Positions 1-9,340 of a stretch of DNA of 64,000 nt are shown one piece after another. The stretch spans positions 7,965,501 through 8,029,500 of the forward strand of contig NZ_CP116413.1 in NCBI RefSeq assembly GCF_030064675.1. Direction: 5' to 3'. A program made the translations under genes and the position numbers. Position 1 is the first letter of the stretch. Each line of letters starts with the position of its first letter. Source of the DNA: Crossiella sp. CA-258035 (lineage in GTDB: Bacteria; Actinomycetota; Actinomycetes; Mycobacteriales; Pseudonocardiaceae). The notes under the pieces were generated by a model that had not been told where the DNA came from, made no database searches, and saw nothing but the letters and a program-made list of their open reading frames with translations.

Positions 1-913
1 TGATCAGCTGCCCACCGATCTCCACGTCCTCCAGCGCGGTCCGCTGCAGGGCCAGGTGGATGATGGTCAGGTAGCGCAGCAGCTCCTCCACCGCCTTGTC
101 CGCCAGCTCGGGCTGCTCGCGCAGCAGGGCCAGCTGGTCCGGGTTCTCCAGCAGCACCGCGGTGCTCAGCCCGATCATGTTCGCGGTGGTCTCGTGCCCG
201 GCGACCAGCAGCAGGAAGGCGAAGCTGACCAGCACCTCGTCGTCGAGCAGCTCGTCACCGGCGTCGGCGCGGGCGATCAGGTCGGAGAGCAGGTCCTCGC
301 CGGGGTCCAGCCGCTTGGTCTTGACCAGCACGCCCAAGTAGCGGTCGAACTCGTCCACCGCGGCCTGCCGCCGCTCGAAGGTGATGTCCAGCCGCAGCAG
401 GTCCGCGGTGACCGTCTGGAAGTGCTCGCGGTCGGCGTAGGGCACGCCGAGCAGCTCGCAGATCACCAGCGAGGGCACCGGCAGCGCCAGCGCCTCCACC
501 AGGTCGACCACGCCGCCCTTGGCCGCCATCGCGTCCAGGTGCTCGTCCACGATCTGCTGGATCCTCGGCCGCAGGTGCTGCATCCGGCGGACGGTGAACT
601 CCCTGGTCAGCAGCTTGCGGTAGGCCGGGTGCTCCGGCGCGTCCATGCTCAGCAGCATGCCCCGGCGCGGCGGCGGGGTTTCCTGCTTCTGCGACGAGAA
701 GACGAACCTGCGGTTGCGGACGGTGAAGCGCGGATCGGTGAGCACCGCCCGGATGTCGGCGTGCCTGGTCACCATCCAGCCGGTGTCACCGCTGGGGAAG
801 GACACTCGGCTGATCGGCTGCTCGCCGTCGCGCACCTCGCCGATCTCCTGGGGCGGGTGGAACGGACACTGCCGCTGGGTGGGGAACGCCGGGGCGGACA
901 TGGTCTCGGTCAT
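1..913 (-). CDS. Cytochrome P450, C-terminus cut by window edge
   Basis: This is the first 304 residues of a soluble bacterial class I P450 monooxygenase; the gene runs off the left edge. The frame starts at an ATG at 913 behind a GAGGAGGG ribosome site. It contains the I-helix oxygen-activation motif AGHETT near residue 238 and a K-helix-like stretch (VEELLRYL) near the end. The haem-ligand cysteine loop would lie past the edge and cannot be seen. It is 54 bp downstream of a two-component operon on the same strand and may be co-transcribed with it. Substrate unknown. Redox partners are not encoded nearby. Confidence 0.93.
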   Translation of the reverse strand, partial: MTETMSAPAFPTQRQCPFHPPQEIGEVRDGEQPISRVSFPSGDTGWMVTRHADIRAVLTDPRFTVRNRRFVFSSQKQETPPPRRGMLLSMDAPEHPAYRKLLTREFTVRRMQHLRPRIQQIVDEHLDAMAAKGGVVDLVEALALPVPSLVICELLGVPYADREHFQTVTADLLRLDITFERRQAAVDEFDRYLGVLVKTKRLDPGEDLLSDLIARADAGDELLDDEVLVSFAFLLLVAGHETTANMIGLSTAVLLENPDQLALLREQPELADKAVEELLRYLTIIHLALQRTALEDVEIGGQLI

Positions 914-967
914 CGCGGGAGCCCTCCTCGTGGGAACGACTCCAGGTCACCAGTGCCACCTGCCGGT

Positions 968-2416
968 TCACCGAATGTCACCTGACAGTTTGCTGACGTC
1001 GTGCTCCCCGCGCGGGATGACCACGGTGAACGCCGCGCCCTGCCCCGGCTGCGAGTCCACCCAGACCGACCCGCCGTGCGCCTCGCTGATCGCCCGCACG
1101 ATGCTCAGCCCCAGCCCGGCCCCACCCCTGCCGCGCGAGGAGTCGCCCCGGTAGAACCGCTCGAACACCCGCCCCAGTTGGTCGGGGGACAGCCCAGGTC
1201 CCTCGTCGGCGACCACCACGCCGACGCCCTTGGCCCCGACCGCGCGCACCGAGACGTGCACCGGCGACCCGGCCGGGGTGTGCTGCAGGGCGTTGCCGAG
1301 CAGGTTGCGCAGCACCTGGCGCAACCGGTTGGCGTCCCCGCGCACCACCGCGTCGATCGTGCTGACCACCAGGTTGATCTCGCGTTCCGGGTCCACCACC
1401 CGCGCGTCGGCCACCGCGTCCGCGGCCAGCGCGGCCAGGTCCACCGGCTCGGCCAGCAGCGGGCGGCCCTGGTCCAGGCGGGCCAACAGCAGCAGCTCCT
1501 CCACCAGCGAGTGCATCCGGGTGGCCTCGTCCTCGATCCGGGTCATGGCCAGCTCCACCACCTGCGGATCGTCCACGCCCTGGAGGTAGAGGTCGGCCCA
1601 GCCGCGGATGGTGGTCAGCGGGGTGCGCAGCTCGTGCGAGGCGTCCGCGACGAAGCTGCGCAGTCGTTCCTCGGAGCGCTGCCGGGCGTCGAAGGCCAGG
1701 TTGACCGCGTGCGCGAGCTGGTCCACCTCGGTGTTGCCGCCGGTCACCCCGATCCGCCTGGTGTGATCGCCCGCGGCGATGGCGGTGGCGTTGGCGGCCA
1801 TGTCCCGCAACGGTTTCAGCCCGACCCACAGCACGCACAGGGACAGCAGCGCGATACCGCCGACGGTGACCAGGGTGGCGATGATGCCGTACCCGGCCAG
1901 CCCGGCCAGCGTCTCGTGGTCCGGGCGCAGCGAGGTGGCGGCCACGATGGTGTGCGCCGAGCGGCCGTCCGGCGTGCTCAGCGGTTGGCTCAGCCCGATG
2001 ACCAGCGCGCGGTACTCCAGCTCGGGATCACCCTTGCTGCGCACGGTCCGCGGCTCACCGCCGGGGCTGCGGCGCTGCTCGTCGGTGAGCTCCGGTGGCG
2101 CCTCCTCCCGGCCGCCCGGCCGCGCCACCGGCACCTGCTCGATCACCTGGCCGTTGCCGTCGACCAGGGCGAAGTAGCTGCCACTGGGGCTGAGCGCGCG
2201 CATCGCCTCGATGGCCTCGGCGGTCAGCTCCCGGTGGTCGGAGTTGACCTGCTTGACCCGCACCTCCACCACCCGCAGCGACTGGTCCACCCGGACCTGG
2301 AGGTAGTGCTGGAGCCCGAGGTAGGCGGCCGCGTCCACCACCACCACACCGGCGCTGGCCAGCAGGATGGTGCCGGCCAGCAACCGCCCGCGCAGCGAGG
2401 CGAACCGCCAGCCCAC
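968..2416 (-). CDS. Membrane sensor histidine kinase (HAMP type)
   Basis: A 482-residue transmembrane sensor kinase. An N-terminal membrane segment (about residues 10-32), a roughly 140-residue extracytoplasmic region and a second membrane segment (about 175-200) are followed by HAMP. The HisKA box is DASHELRTPL with phospho-acceptor His261, and the HATPase domain carries GAGLGLSIV near the C-terminus. It starts 4 bp after the response regulator stop, so the two form one operon. This is the common actinobacterial layout of regulator first, kinase second. The signal sensed cannot be read from sequence. Confidence 0.95.
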   Translation of the reverse strand: MGWRFASLRGRLLAGTILLASAGVVVVDAAAYLGLQHYLQVRVDQSLRVVEVRVKQVNSDHRELTAEAIEAMRALSPSGSYFALVDGNGQVIEQVPVARPGGREEAPPELTDEQRRSPGGEPRTVRSKGDPELEYRALVIGLSQPLSTPDGRSAHTIVAATSLRPDHETLAGLAGYGIIATLVTVGGIALLSLCVLWVGLKPLRDMAANATAIAAGDHTRRIGVTGGNTEVDQLAHAVNLAFDARQRSEERLRSFVADASHELRTPLTTIRGWADLYLQGVDDPQVVELAMTRIEDEATRMHSLVEELLLLARLDQGRPLLAEPVDLAALAADAVADARVVDPEREINLVVSTIDAVVRGDANRLRQVLRNLLGNALQHTPAGSPVHVSVRAVGAKGVGVVVADEGPGLSPDQLGRVFERFYRGDSSRGRGGAGLGLSIVRAISEAHGGSVWVDSQPGQGAAFTVVIPRGEHDVSKLSGDIR

Positions 2417-2420
2417 CGCG

Positions 2421-3119
<699 letters not shown>

Positions 3120-3293
3120 CGCGTCCAAGCGCATCTCCCCGCCACCGCTTCCCGTCGTCGGCACCTGCCAAGGCTGCCACGACAACCCATCACCCTGACG
3201 CCCGACAGACCGTAGCCTGACCGTTTCCTGACGACCCGGTACTGCACTTCCGGCCCTGGCATGGTCTGGACCAGTCAGGACAGGATGCGACCC

Positions 3294-4448
3294 ATGAGAC
3301 GGACAGCCACCCTCACCCTGGCCGCCGCGGCCCTGCTCGCGGCCAGCACCACCCCGGCACCCGCCGCCACCGGCACCGCCGCGGCCGCCCACGCCACCGC
3401 ACTCACCTCAACCGCCCGCCCCACCGCAACCGCCGACGCCACCGCACCCACCGCAACCGTCCAAACCGCCGCACCCGCAGCCCACACCGCCATCCCGCCC
3501 GCCGCCTACACCCCGTCCGCCACCGCCACCGCCACCGCCGCCGCTGCCTCCATCCAGCCCGCCGCCTCCCCCTCTCTCGCCGCCGCCCCCTCCTCCCTCG
3601 TCACCTGGCCCGTCGGCCCCCGCCCGGAAAGCGCTGTCCAAGCCTGGCGCGCCACCACCTACATCTCCATCCAGGGCACCCCGACCCCCGGCGCCAACGA
3701 CGGCGAGATCCGCACCCTCGACCCCGCCACCGGCAAGGTCAGCACCTTCGCCACCGGCCTGGACAACCCCCGCGGCCTGGCCTTCACCGGAAAGTTCCTG
3801 GCCGCCACCGACTTCACCCGGGTGTGGCTGATCGACCACACCGGAGCCAAGCGCGTGCTGGCCGAGGCCGCCGCCTTCCCGCACCCGGTCGCCGCGCTCA
3901 ACGACGCGGTCGCCGAACCCGGCGGCCAGGCCGTCTACGTCACCGAGATGGGCGCCAGGGAGAAGATGCGCGACCCGAACGGCGCGCTCTGGCCGACCGA
4001 CAGCCCGCAGGCCCTGGACATCCCGGCCCGCGCCCGGATCTACCGGATCTCCTTGTCCGGCAAGGTGACCGAGGTCTCCGCGCCGTCCCGCCGCACCCTG
4101 ATCCACAACGGCATCACGGTGGGCAACCGGCCGGGCACCCTGCTCGCCGCCGAGTTCTTCTACGGCAACCTGGTCGAGATCAACCAGCGCACCGGCCGCC
4201 AGACCGTCCTGGCCACCGGCTTCCGCGCCGCCGACGGCGTCGAGCAGGCGAAGGACGGCACCATCTACGTCTCCAGCTACGACCAGGGCGCGATCTGGCG
4301 GATGGACCGCGACGGCGAGAACCCCGAGCTCCTGCTCTCCGGCCTGGGCAGCGGCGGCACCGCGGACTTCCTGCTGGACGAGCACAACCGCCGCCTACTG
4401 GTCCCGGACACCACCCGCGGCACCGTGACTGTCCTATCACTCAGCTGA
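3294..4448 (+). CDS. Secreted SMP-30/gluconolactonase-like beta-propeller protein
   Basis: About 384 residues. A signal peptide (MRRTATLTLAAAALLAAS) is followed by roughly 75 residues of almost pure Ala/Thr/Pro (DNA 3340-3600, built of CACCGC-like steps). A calcium-dependent-propeller-like domain then runs to the end, with repeated blades such as GLDNPRGLAF, LIHNGITVGN and KDGTIYVSSYDQG. Such proteins are often lactonases or sugar-acid/strictosidine-synthase-like enzymes; the substrate is unknown here. The low-complexity stalk suggests an extracellular spacer. Start chosen at ATG 3294 with AGGA 8 bp upstream; ATG 3285 is an alternative. The stop overlaps the KstR-like box of the next gene. 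Confidence 0.8.
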   Translation: MRRTATLTLAAAALLAASTTPAPAATGTAAAAHATALTSTARPTATADATAPTATVQTAAPAAHTAIPPAAYTPSATATATAAAASIQPAASPSLAAAPSSLVTWPVGPRPESAVQAWRATTYISIQGTPTPGANDGEIRTLDPATGKVSTFATGLDNPRGLAFTGKFLAATDFTRVWLIDHTGAKRVLAEAAAFPHPVAALNDAVAEPGGQAVYVTEMGAREKMRDPNGALWPTDSPQALDIPARARIYRISLSGKVTEVSAPSRRTLIHNGITVGNRPGTLLAAEFFYGNLVEINQRTGRQTVLATGFRAADGVEQAKDGTIYVSSYDQGAIWRMDRDGENPELLLSGLGSGGTADFLLDEHNRRLLVPDTTRGTVTVLSLS

Positions 4449-4458
4449 ACACGTTCTA
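4445..4458. promoter_or_regulatory. KstR-like operator upstream of kstD
   Basis: CTGAACACGTTCTA matches the mycobacterial KstR palindrome TNNAACNNGTTNNA (recalled from the literature) at all but the first base. It lies about 98 bp before the kstD start and overlaps the stop codon of the preceding gene. A TATAAC hexamer follows at about 4513. This suggests control by a KstR homologue encoded elsewhere. Confidence 0.55.
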
Positions 4459-4555
4459 CTCCGCGCCGGAGAACTTCCTTCTTTTGGCAGAACATGACCC
4501 ACCACAGAAACTATAACCTGTTTCACATTGGCTCCCGACCCTCTGGAGGGCGGCG

Positions 4556-6214
4556 ATGGCGACAGCGGAGTTCGACGTGGTGGTGGTCGGGGCCGGGGCC
4601 GCGGGGATGACCGCGGCCCTGACCGCGGCCAAGCGCGGCCTGCGGGCCGTGGTGCTGGAGAAGGCGGCGGTCTTCGGCGGCTCGATGGCCCGCTCCGGCG
4701 CGGCGATCTGGATCCCCAACAACGAGGTGCTGCTCGCCGCGGGCGTGCCGGACACCCCGGAGAAGGCGGCCGCCTACCTGGCCCGGGTGGTCGGCGACAT
4801 CCCGGTGGCCCGCCAGCGCGCCTACCTGGCCAATGGCCCGGCGATGCTGTCCTTCCTGCAGCGCAACAGCCCGCTGAAGTTCACCTGGATGGAGGGCTAT
4901 TCCGACTACTACCCCGAGTTCCCCGGCGGCATCGCGGCCGGCCGCTCGATCGAGCCGCAGATGATCGACGGCCGGATCCTCGGCGCGGAGCTGGCCAACC
5001 TCAATCCGCCTTATATGCCAACGCCACCGGCCACCGTGGTCTACGGCGTGGACTACAAGTGGCTCACCCTCATCGCCCGGCACCCGCGCGGGGTGGCCAC
5101 CGCCAGCGCGACGGTCGCCCGCGGCATCGCGGCCGGGCTGGCCGGACAGAAACCGCTCACCATGGGCGGCGCGCTGGCCGGCGGACTGCGCGCGGGGCTG
5201 ATGAACGCCGGCGTCCCGGTCTGGCTGAACACGCCGCTGCTGGACCTGCACGTGGAGAACGGACGCGTCATCGGCGTTGTGGCGCAACGCAACGGCGCGC
5301 AGGTCCTGGTGAAGGCGCGGCGCGGGGTGATCGTCGGCTCCGGCGGGTTCGAGCACAACGAGCGGATGCGCAAGGAGTTCCAGGAGGAGCCGATCGGCAC
5401 CTCCTGGTCGGTGGGCGCCAAGGCCAACACCGGGGCCGGAATCGAGGCGGGCCAACGGATCGGCGCCGCGATGGACCTGCTCGACGACGCCTGGTGGGGC
5501 CCGGCGATCCCGCTGCCGGAGGGCCCGTACTTCTGCCTGTCCGAACGCACCCTGCCCGGCTGCATCCTGGTCAACGGCGCGGGCAAGCGGTTCGTCAACG
5601 AGGCCGCGCCCTACAGCGACGTGGTGCACGTGATGTACGAGAAGGACGAACCAGGCGCCTCGCACATCCCGGCCTGGCTGATCAGCGACCAGCAGTACCG
5701 CAACCGCTACCTGTTCAAGGACATCCCGCCGCTGCTGCCGCTGCCGCAGGCCTGGTTCGACAGCGGCGCGATGGCCAAGGCGGACAGCATCGAGTCGCTG
5801 GCCGCCCGGATCGGCATCCAGCCGGTGCTGCTGCGCGAGACCGTCAACCGCTTCAACGGTTTCGCCCGCGCCGGCCGCGACCTGGACTTCAAGCGCGGGG
5901 ACAGCGCCTACGACCACTACTACGCCGACCCGACCAACACCCCCAACGCCTGCCTGGCCCCGATCGAGCAAGGCCCGTTCTACGCGATGAAGATCGTGCC
6001 GGGCGACCTGGGCACCAAGGGCGGCATGCGCACCGACGCCCGCGCCAGGGTGCTGCGCCCGGACGGCTCGGTGATCCCCGGCCTGTGGGCCTCCGGCAAC
6101 TGCACCGGCGCGGTCATGGGCCGCAGCTACGCGGGCGCGGGCTCCACCCTCGGCCCGGCGATGACCTTCGGCTACGTGGCCGCCAACGACCTCGCCGACA
6201 CCCCGGCCCGCTAG
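4556..6214 (+). CDS. kstD: 3-ketosteroid delta1-dehydrogenase (FAD)
   Basis: A 552-residue flavoenzyme of the fumarate-reductase/KstD superfamily, which desaturates C1-C2 of ring A in 3-ketosteroids during sterol catabolism. The N-terminal FAD fold reads VVVVGAGAAGMTA, followed by EKAAVFGGSMARSG. The KstD-type segment SDYYPEFPGG and the C-terminal GRSYAGAGSTLGPAM are present; Tyr525 and Gly529 correspond to the catalytic Tyr/Gly pair of characterised KstD. GGAGG lies 6 bp before the ATG. A KstR-like box lies upstream. No other sterol genes adjoin it. The stop overlaps the convergent tetR by 4 bp. Confidence 0.9.
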   Translation: MATAEFDVVVVGAGAAGMTAALTAAKRGLRAVVLEKAAVFGGSMARSGAAIWIPNNEVLLAAGVPDTPEKAAAYLARVVGDIPVARQRAYLANGPAMLSFLQRNSPLKFTWMEGYSDYYPEFPGGIAAGRSIEPQMIDGRILGAELANLNPPYMPTPPATVVYGVDYKWLTLIARHPRGVATASATVARGIAAGLAGQKPLTMGGALAGGLRAGLMNAGVPVWLNTPLLDLHVENGRVIGVVAQRNGAQVLVKARRGVIVGSGGFEHNERMRKEFQEEPIGTSWSVGAKANTGAGIEAGQRIGAAMDLLDDAWWGPAIPLPEGPYFCLSERTLPGCILVNGAGKRFVNEAAPYSDVVHVMYEKDEPGASHIPAWLISDQQYRNRYLFKDIPPLLPLPQAWFDSGAMAKADSIESLAARIGIQPVLLRETVNRFNGFARAGRDLDFKRGDSAYDHYYADPTNTPNACLAPIEQGPFYAMKIVPGDLGTKGGMRTDARARVLRPDGSVIPGLWASGNCTGAVMGRSYAGAGSTLGPAMTFGYVAANDLADTPAR

Positions 6215-6801
6215 CGGCCCGGCGCCAGACCGGCCAGCAGGGCGGCCACCAGCCGCTCGGCCACCTCCTCCAGCGACTCCGCCCCCGCGCGGAAGTGACT
6301 CAGGAACGCGTGCTGCACACACGCGCCGGTGAGCAGCTCGGCCGCCGACACCGGATCGGCGGCCGGGCTCACCCGTCCGGCCCGCTGCTCCGCGGCCAGG
6401 AACCCGGCCACCGCCTGGCTGACGTACTGTGGCCCGCTGCCCTGCTCGCGCAGCACGGCCCGGTGCGCGGCGAAGAGCTCCGGCTCGGCGAACAGCGAGG
6501 CCGCCATCGGGAAGGACTCGCCGAAGAACACCAGCATCGCCCTGGCCAGCTCGACCAGCGTGCCGCGCAGGTCGCCCACCCCGACCCACTCGTCCAGCCC
6601 CCGCAACCGGAGGATCAGCTCGCCGGGCACCCGCTCCCCGAGCACCGCCAGGAACAGCTCGGTCTTGCCCGAGAAGTGCTTGTACAGCGCGGCCTCGGAC
6701 AGCTCGGCCGCCTTGGCGATCTCCTTGGTGGTGGCCCGCGCCAGCCCCTTGGTGCGCAACACCTCCGCCGCCGCGTCCAGGATCCGGTCCCGAGTACTCA
6801 C
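6211..6801 (-). CDS. TetR-family transcriptional repressor
   Basis: 196 residues. The N-terminal helix-turn-helix (TRDRILDAAAEVLRTKG, then TTKEIAKAAELSEAALYKHF) is followed by an all-helical ligand domain. I use the GTG at 6801 because GGAGG sits 4 bp before it and the TetR fold starts at once; an upstream open stretch to 6882 would run through the operator. The gene converges on kstD and diverges from the NAD(P)H-binding reductase at 6894. Two similar palindromes lie between the divergent genes, so it probably represses itself and the reductase. Confidence 0.93.
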   Translation of the reverse strand: MSTRDRILDAAAEVLRTKGLARATTKEIAKAAELSEAALYKHFSGKTELFLAVLGERVPGELILRLRGLDEWVGVGDLRGTLVELARAMLVFFGESFPMAASLFAEPELFAAHRAVLREQGSGPQYVSQAVAGFLAAEQRAGRVSPAADPVSAAELLTGACVQHAFLSHFRAGAESLEEVAERLVAALLAGLAPGR

Positions 6802-6831
6802 ACGCCCTCCGATCGCCGCCGACGGTTGACA

Positions 6832-6882
6832 GGTTAGTGAACACTCACCCACCATGGTGGTTAGTGAGCACTCACTAACCAC
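6832..6882. promoter_or_regulatory. TetR operator region with two palindromic copies
   Basis: A 26-bp inverted repeat at 6857-6882 has 12-bp arms (core TTAGTGAG / CTCACTAA) around a 2-bp centre. A second, degenerate copy sharing TTAGTGA and CACTCAC lies at 6832-6853. Both occupy the divergent gap between the TetR gene and the reductase gene, where a TetR dimer would be expected to bind. Confidence 0.85.
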
Positions 6883-6893
6883 TGGAGGGCACC

Positions 6894-7523
6894 ATGAAGA
6901 TCACCGTTCTCGGCGCGTCCGGCCGCACCGGAGCCCGCGTCGTCCAGCAGGCATGCACCGCCGACCACCAGGTCACCGCCGTGGTCAGGGACCCGGCGAA
7001 GCTCCAGTTCCGCCACCGCAACCTGGTAACCGTGCGCGCCGACGTCCTCGACCCGGCCGCTCTCACCCCACACCTCGCCGGCCAGGACGCGGTCGTCTCC
7101 GCCCTCGGCGCGAACAACCTCAAACCCACCACGATCTGCACCGACAGCGCGCACGCCATCCTGCGCGCGATGACCGCCGAGGGCACCCGCCGCCTGCTCG
7201 TGGTCAGCACCGCGGGCGCCATCGACGAGGGCGACGGCCCAGTCCTGCGCTACCTGCTGAAGCCGGTGCTCAGCCGCGTCTTCCGGCACCCGTGGGGCGA
7301 CATGATCCGGATGGAGGAGCTGGTCATGGCCAGCGACACCGACTGGACCATCATCCGCCCACCCCGGCTGACCAACGCCCCGCACACCGGCGTCTACCGC
7401 ACCGCCACCGGCGCCAACCTCCCCGGCGGCGGCAGCATCCCCCGCGCCGACCTGGCCGACGCCATCCTGCGCGCCCTCGGCAACCCGGCCGCCGTCCACA
7501 CCGCGCTGAGCGTCGCGACATGA
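6894..7523 (+). CDS. NAD(P)H-binding reductase, NmrA/atypical SDR family
   Basis: 209 residues. It opens directly with the Rossmann nucleotide motif KITVLGASGRTGARVV. The ordered atypical-SDR pattern follows: DAVVSALG, LLVVSTAG and the late DWTIIRPPRLTN. These small proteins are NAD(P)-dependent reductases or redox sensors, often made in response to electrophiles or quinones; the substrate is unknown. The ATG follows CTGGAGGGCACC. Transcription starts inside or next to a TetR palindrome, so derepression by the divergent regulator is the likely control. Confidence 0.88.
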   Translation: MKITVLGASGRTGARVVQQACTADHQVTAVVRDPAKLQFRHRNLVTVRADVLDPAALTPHLAGQDAVVSALGANNLKPTTICTDSAHAILRAMTAEGTRRLLVVSTAGAIDEGDGPVLRYLLKPVLSRVFRHPWGDMIRMEELVMASDTDWTIIRPPRLTNAPHTGVYRTATGANLPGGGSIPRADLADAILRALGNPAAVHTALSVAT

Positions 7524-7656
7524 GAAAACTCCTGCGGCGCACCACGATCGCCCGCCCCGCACTTCAACGCAGGCAGGACGTCCTGTCCCCTGGAAACCTT
7601 CCGCGCCAACCTGGCCCAGATCCCCGCCAGCGCGGGCGAGGTGGTCACCACCCTGG

Positions 7657-8241
7657 TCACGACCCGGCTGTCCACCCCGGATCCCGCCCGGTGAGCCCCA
7701 GCACCCGCTCCCACACCGAAGCCGACTCCGGCACCGCCACCTCCGGCCCGTAAACCCCCATGTCCCGCCCCTGCTGCGCGCTGACCACCACCTGCCCGTG
7801 CACGAACTCGACCAGCCCCGCGTCGAGCTCCACGTCCTGCCCACTGGCCCGCGCCAGGTCCCACGCGTGCACCGCGAGCTCGGTCACCACCATCCCGCCG
7901 ACCACCTCAGCGGGCAGCTGGTTCTCCCCACCCATCCACGTCATGCCCACCCAAGCCTCATCCCGCCCCCAGGCCGCGACAGTCCGCGAAACCTGCCCCT
8001 CCACCGCGCCGGCCCATTCCTCCCCCACCAGATCAACCGCACCCTCATCCGCCCCGGGCGGCGGCACCGACTCCTTCCACCCGGCCCCCGCCAACGAAGG
8101 CCCCCAGAACAACAGGTGGTTCAGCAACCGCCGCACATCGAACTCCGCACAAGGCGTAGCCGCCCCCAGCGACGCGGCGGTCAGATTCCGCACAACCCCA
8201 ACCAACGGCGCCTCAACCAGCGCCACGTACTCAGCAGACAT
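7657..8241 (-). CDS. TIGR03086-type DinB/mycothiol-dependent maleylpyruvate isomerase-like protein
   Basis: 194 residues of the actinobacterial TIGR03086 family, which has a DinB-like four-helix fold. Visible signatures are TPCAEFDVRRLLNHLL (metal-ligand His in LLNHL), a central Trp-rich segment and the second metal-ligand region VVTELAVHAWDLARA. Members are thought to be metal-dependent, mycothiol-linked transferases or isomerases; no specific reaction can be given. It stands alone between a reductase and an AraC regulator. Start is the ATG at 8241. Confidence 0.88.
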   Translation of the reverse strand: MSAEYVALVEAPLVGVVRNLTAASLGAATPCAEFDVRRLLNHLLFWGPSLAGAGWKESVPPPGADEGAVDLVGEEWAGAVEGQVSRTVAAWGRDEAWVGMTWMGGENQLPAEVVGGMVVTELAVHAWDLARASGQDVELDAGLVEFVHGQVVVSAQQGRDMGVYGPEVAVPESASVWERVLGLTGRDPGWTAGS

Positions 8242-8302
8242 GCCCCCAACCTAGGCACGCCACCACCCCGCGTATTGAACAAACGCGACATAGGATCCCC
8301 GC

Positions 8303-9040
8303 GTGCCCCGGGACCCCCGCGAACTGGCAGGCGCCTGGCAGCAGTACCAGCGCCACACCTACGCCGCCCCGTCCCCCGACCTGGCGCCCTACGTCGAGCG
8401 CTACTGGTCAGCCGCCTGGTCCTACCCCACCCCGTACGAGCAGAAGATCGTCCCGTACCCCCACGTCCACCTGACCTTCCAGGCCGGCGCGGTCACCCTC
8501 AACGGCATCCGCACCGGCTACCACCTCAGACGCCTGGCAGGCACCGACGAGGTCTTCGGCGTCCAGTTCCGCCCCGGCTGCTTCCGCCCCTTCCTCAACG
8601 CCCCGGTCAGCACCATCACCAACAAATCCCTGGACGCCACAACCCTTTTCGGCCCACCCCCACCCCTGACCACCGAGGCGGTCGAAACCTACCTACGCCC
8701 CCACCTGCCACCCCCAGACCCTCGAACCGAGGAAGCCGCGGCCGTAGTCCACACCATCGCCACCACCCCCACCCTCACCAAGGTGGAAGACCTTGCCCAG
8801 CACCACAGAACCACGGTCCGCCAACTCCAGCGCCTGTTCCACGACTACGTCGGCGCCACCCCCAAGTGGGTGATCCGCCGCTACCGCCTGCACGAGGTAA
8901 CCCAGCGCCTGGCCAACCACGACCCCATCAACTGGTCAACCCTGGCAGCCGACCTCGGCTACGCCGACCAACCCCACCTGACCCGAGACTTCAAGTCCAT
9001 CTTCGGCGAAACCCCCACCGCCTACGCCGCCCGCTACTAG
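8303..9040 (+). CDS. AraC-family transcriptional regulator
   Basis: 245 residues from a GTG start. The N-terminal domain (SPDLAPYVERYWSAAW, then VFGVQFRPGCFRPFL) is the DUF6597-like sensing half common in actinobacterial AraC proteins. The C-terminal half has two helix-turn-helix motifs (KVEDLAQHHRTTVRQLQRLF and LAADLGYADQPHLTRDFK) and ends FGETPTAYAARY. It diverges from the DinB-like gene 61 bp away and may control it. Its end overlaps the relic gene on the other strand by 4 bp. Confidence 0.9.
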   Translation: MPRDPRELAGAWQQYQRHTYAAPSPDLAPYVERYWSAAWSYPTPYEQKIVPYPHVHLTFQAGAVTLNGIRTGYHLRRLAGTDEVFGVQFRPGCFRPFLNAPVSTITNKSLDATTLFGPPPPLTTEAVETYLRPHLPPPDPRTEEAAAVVHTIATTPTLTKVEDLAQHHRTTVRQLQRLFHDYVGATPKWVIRRYRLHEVTQRLANHDPINWSTLAADLGYADQPHLTRDFKSIFGETPTAYAARY

Positions 9041-9336
9041 CCCTCGATCCCGTTGCGCCGCAACAAAACCGCCGCAACCCCCACCCCGTCAACCAACGTC
9101 CCACTGAACGACCCGTCATCACGACGACGCACCCCACAAGACGGACTCCGCTCCTGCAACACCGCCCGCGAGGCCCCCACCACCCGCGCCCGCCCAGCCA
9201 GCACGTCATTCCCATCCCCACCCACGATCTCCGCAGGCCGCCGAGGCGTGCCAAGCCCACCCAACATCTCAGGACAAGCAGGCACCGCCCGCCCCCCGTC
9301 CACCAGGGCGATCACCTCCGGATCCCCTTGTCCCGC
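9037..9336 (-). pseudogene. Decayed DUF523-family gene
   Basis: The last ~99 codons of a minus-strand frame match DUF523 landmarks in order: AVPACPEMLGGL, RRPAEIVGGDGNDVLAGRARV, AVLQERSPSCG, DGSFSGTLVDG and LLRRNGI. The usual N-terminus (VSACLLG...YDG) is missing, replaced by Arg/Ala/Pro-rich translation of the purine tract beyond 9340. About 25-30 residues normally found between ARVV and the ERSPSCG motif are also gone, deleted in frame. I read this as a truncated, internally deleted relic; the function of DUF523 proteins is unknown. Confidence 0.7.
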
Positions 9337-9340
9337 AGGC

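Noticed and set aside
4523..6844. Long open frames (about 770 codons) on both strands across kstD and tetR
   Set aside because: Arg/Gly/Ala-rich translations without motifs. The kstD and TetR frames carry all recognisable signatures.
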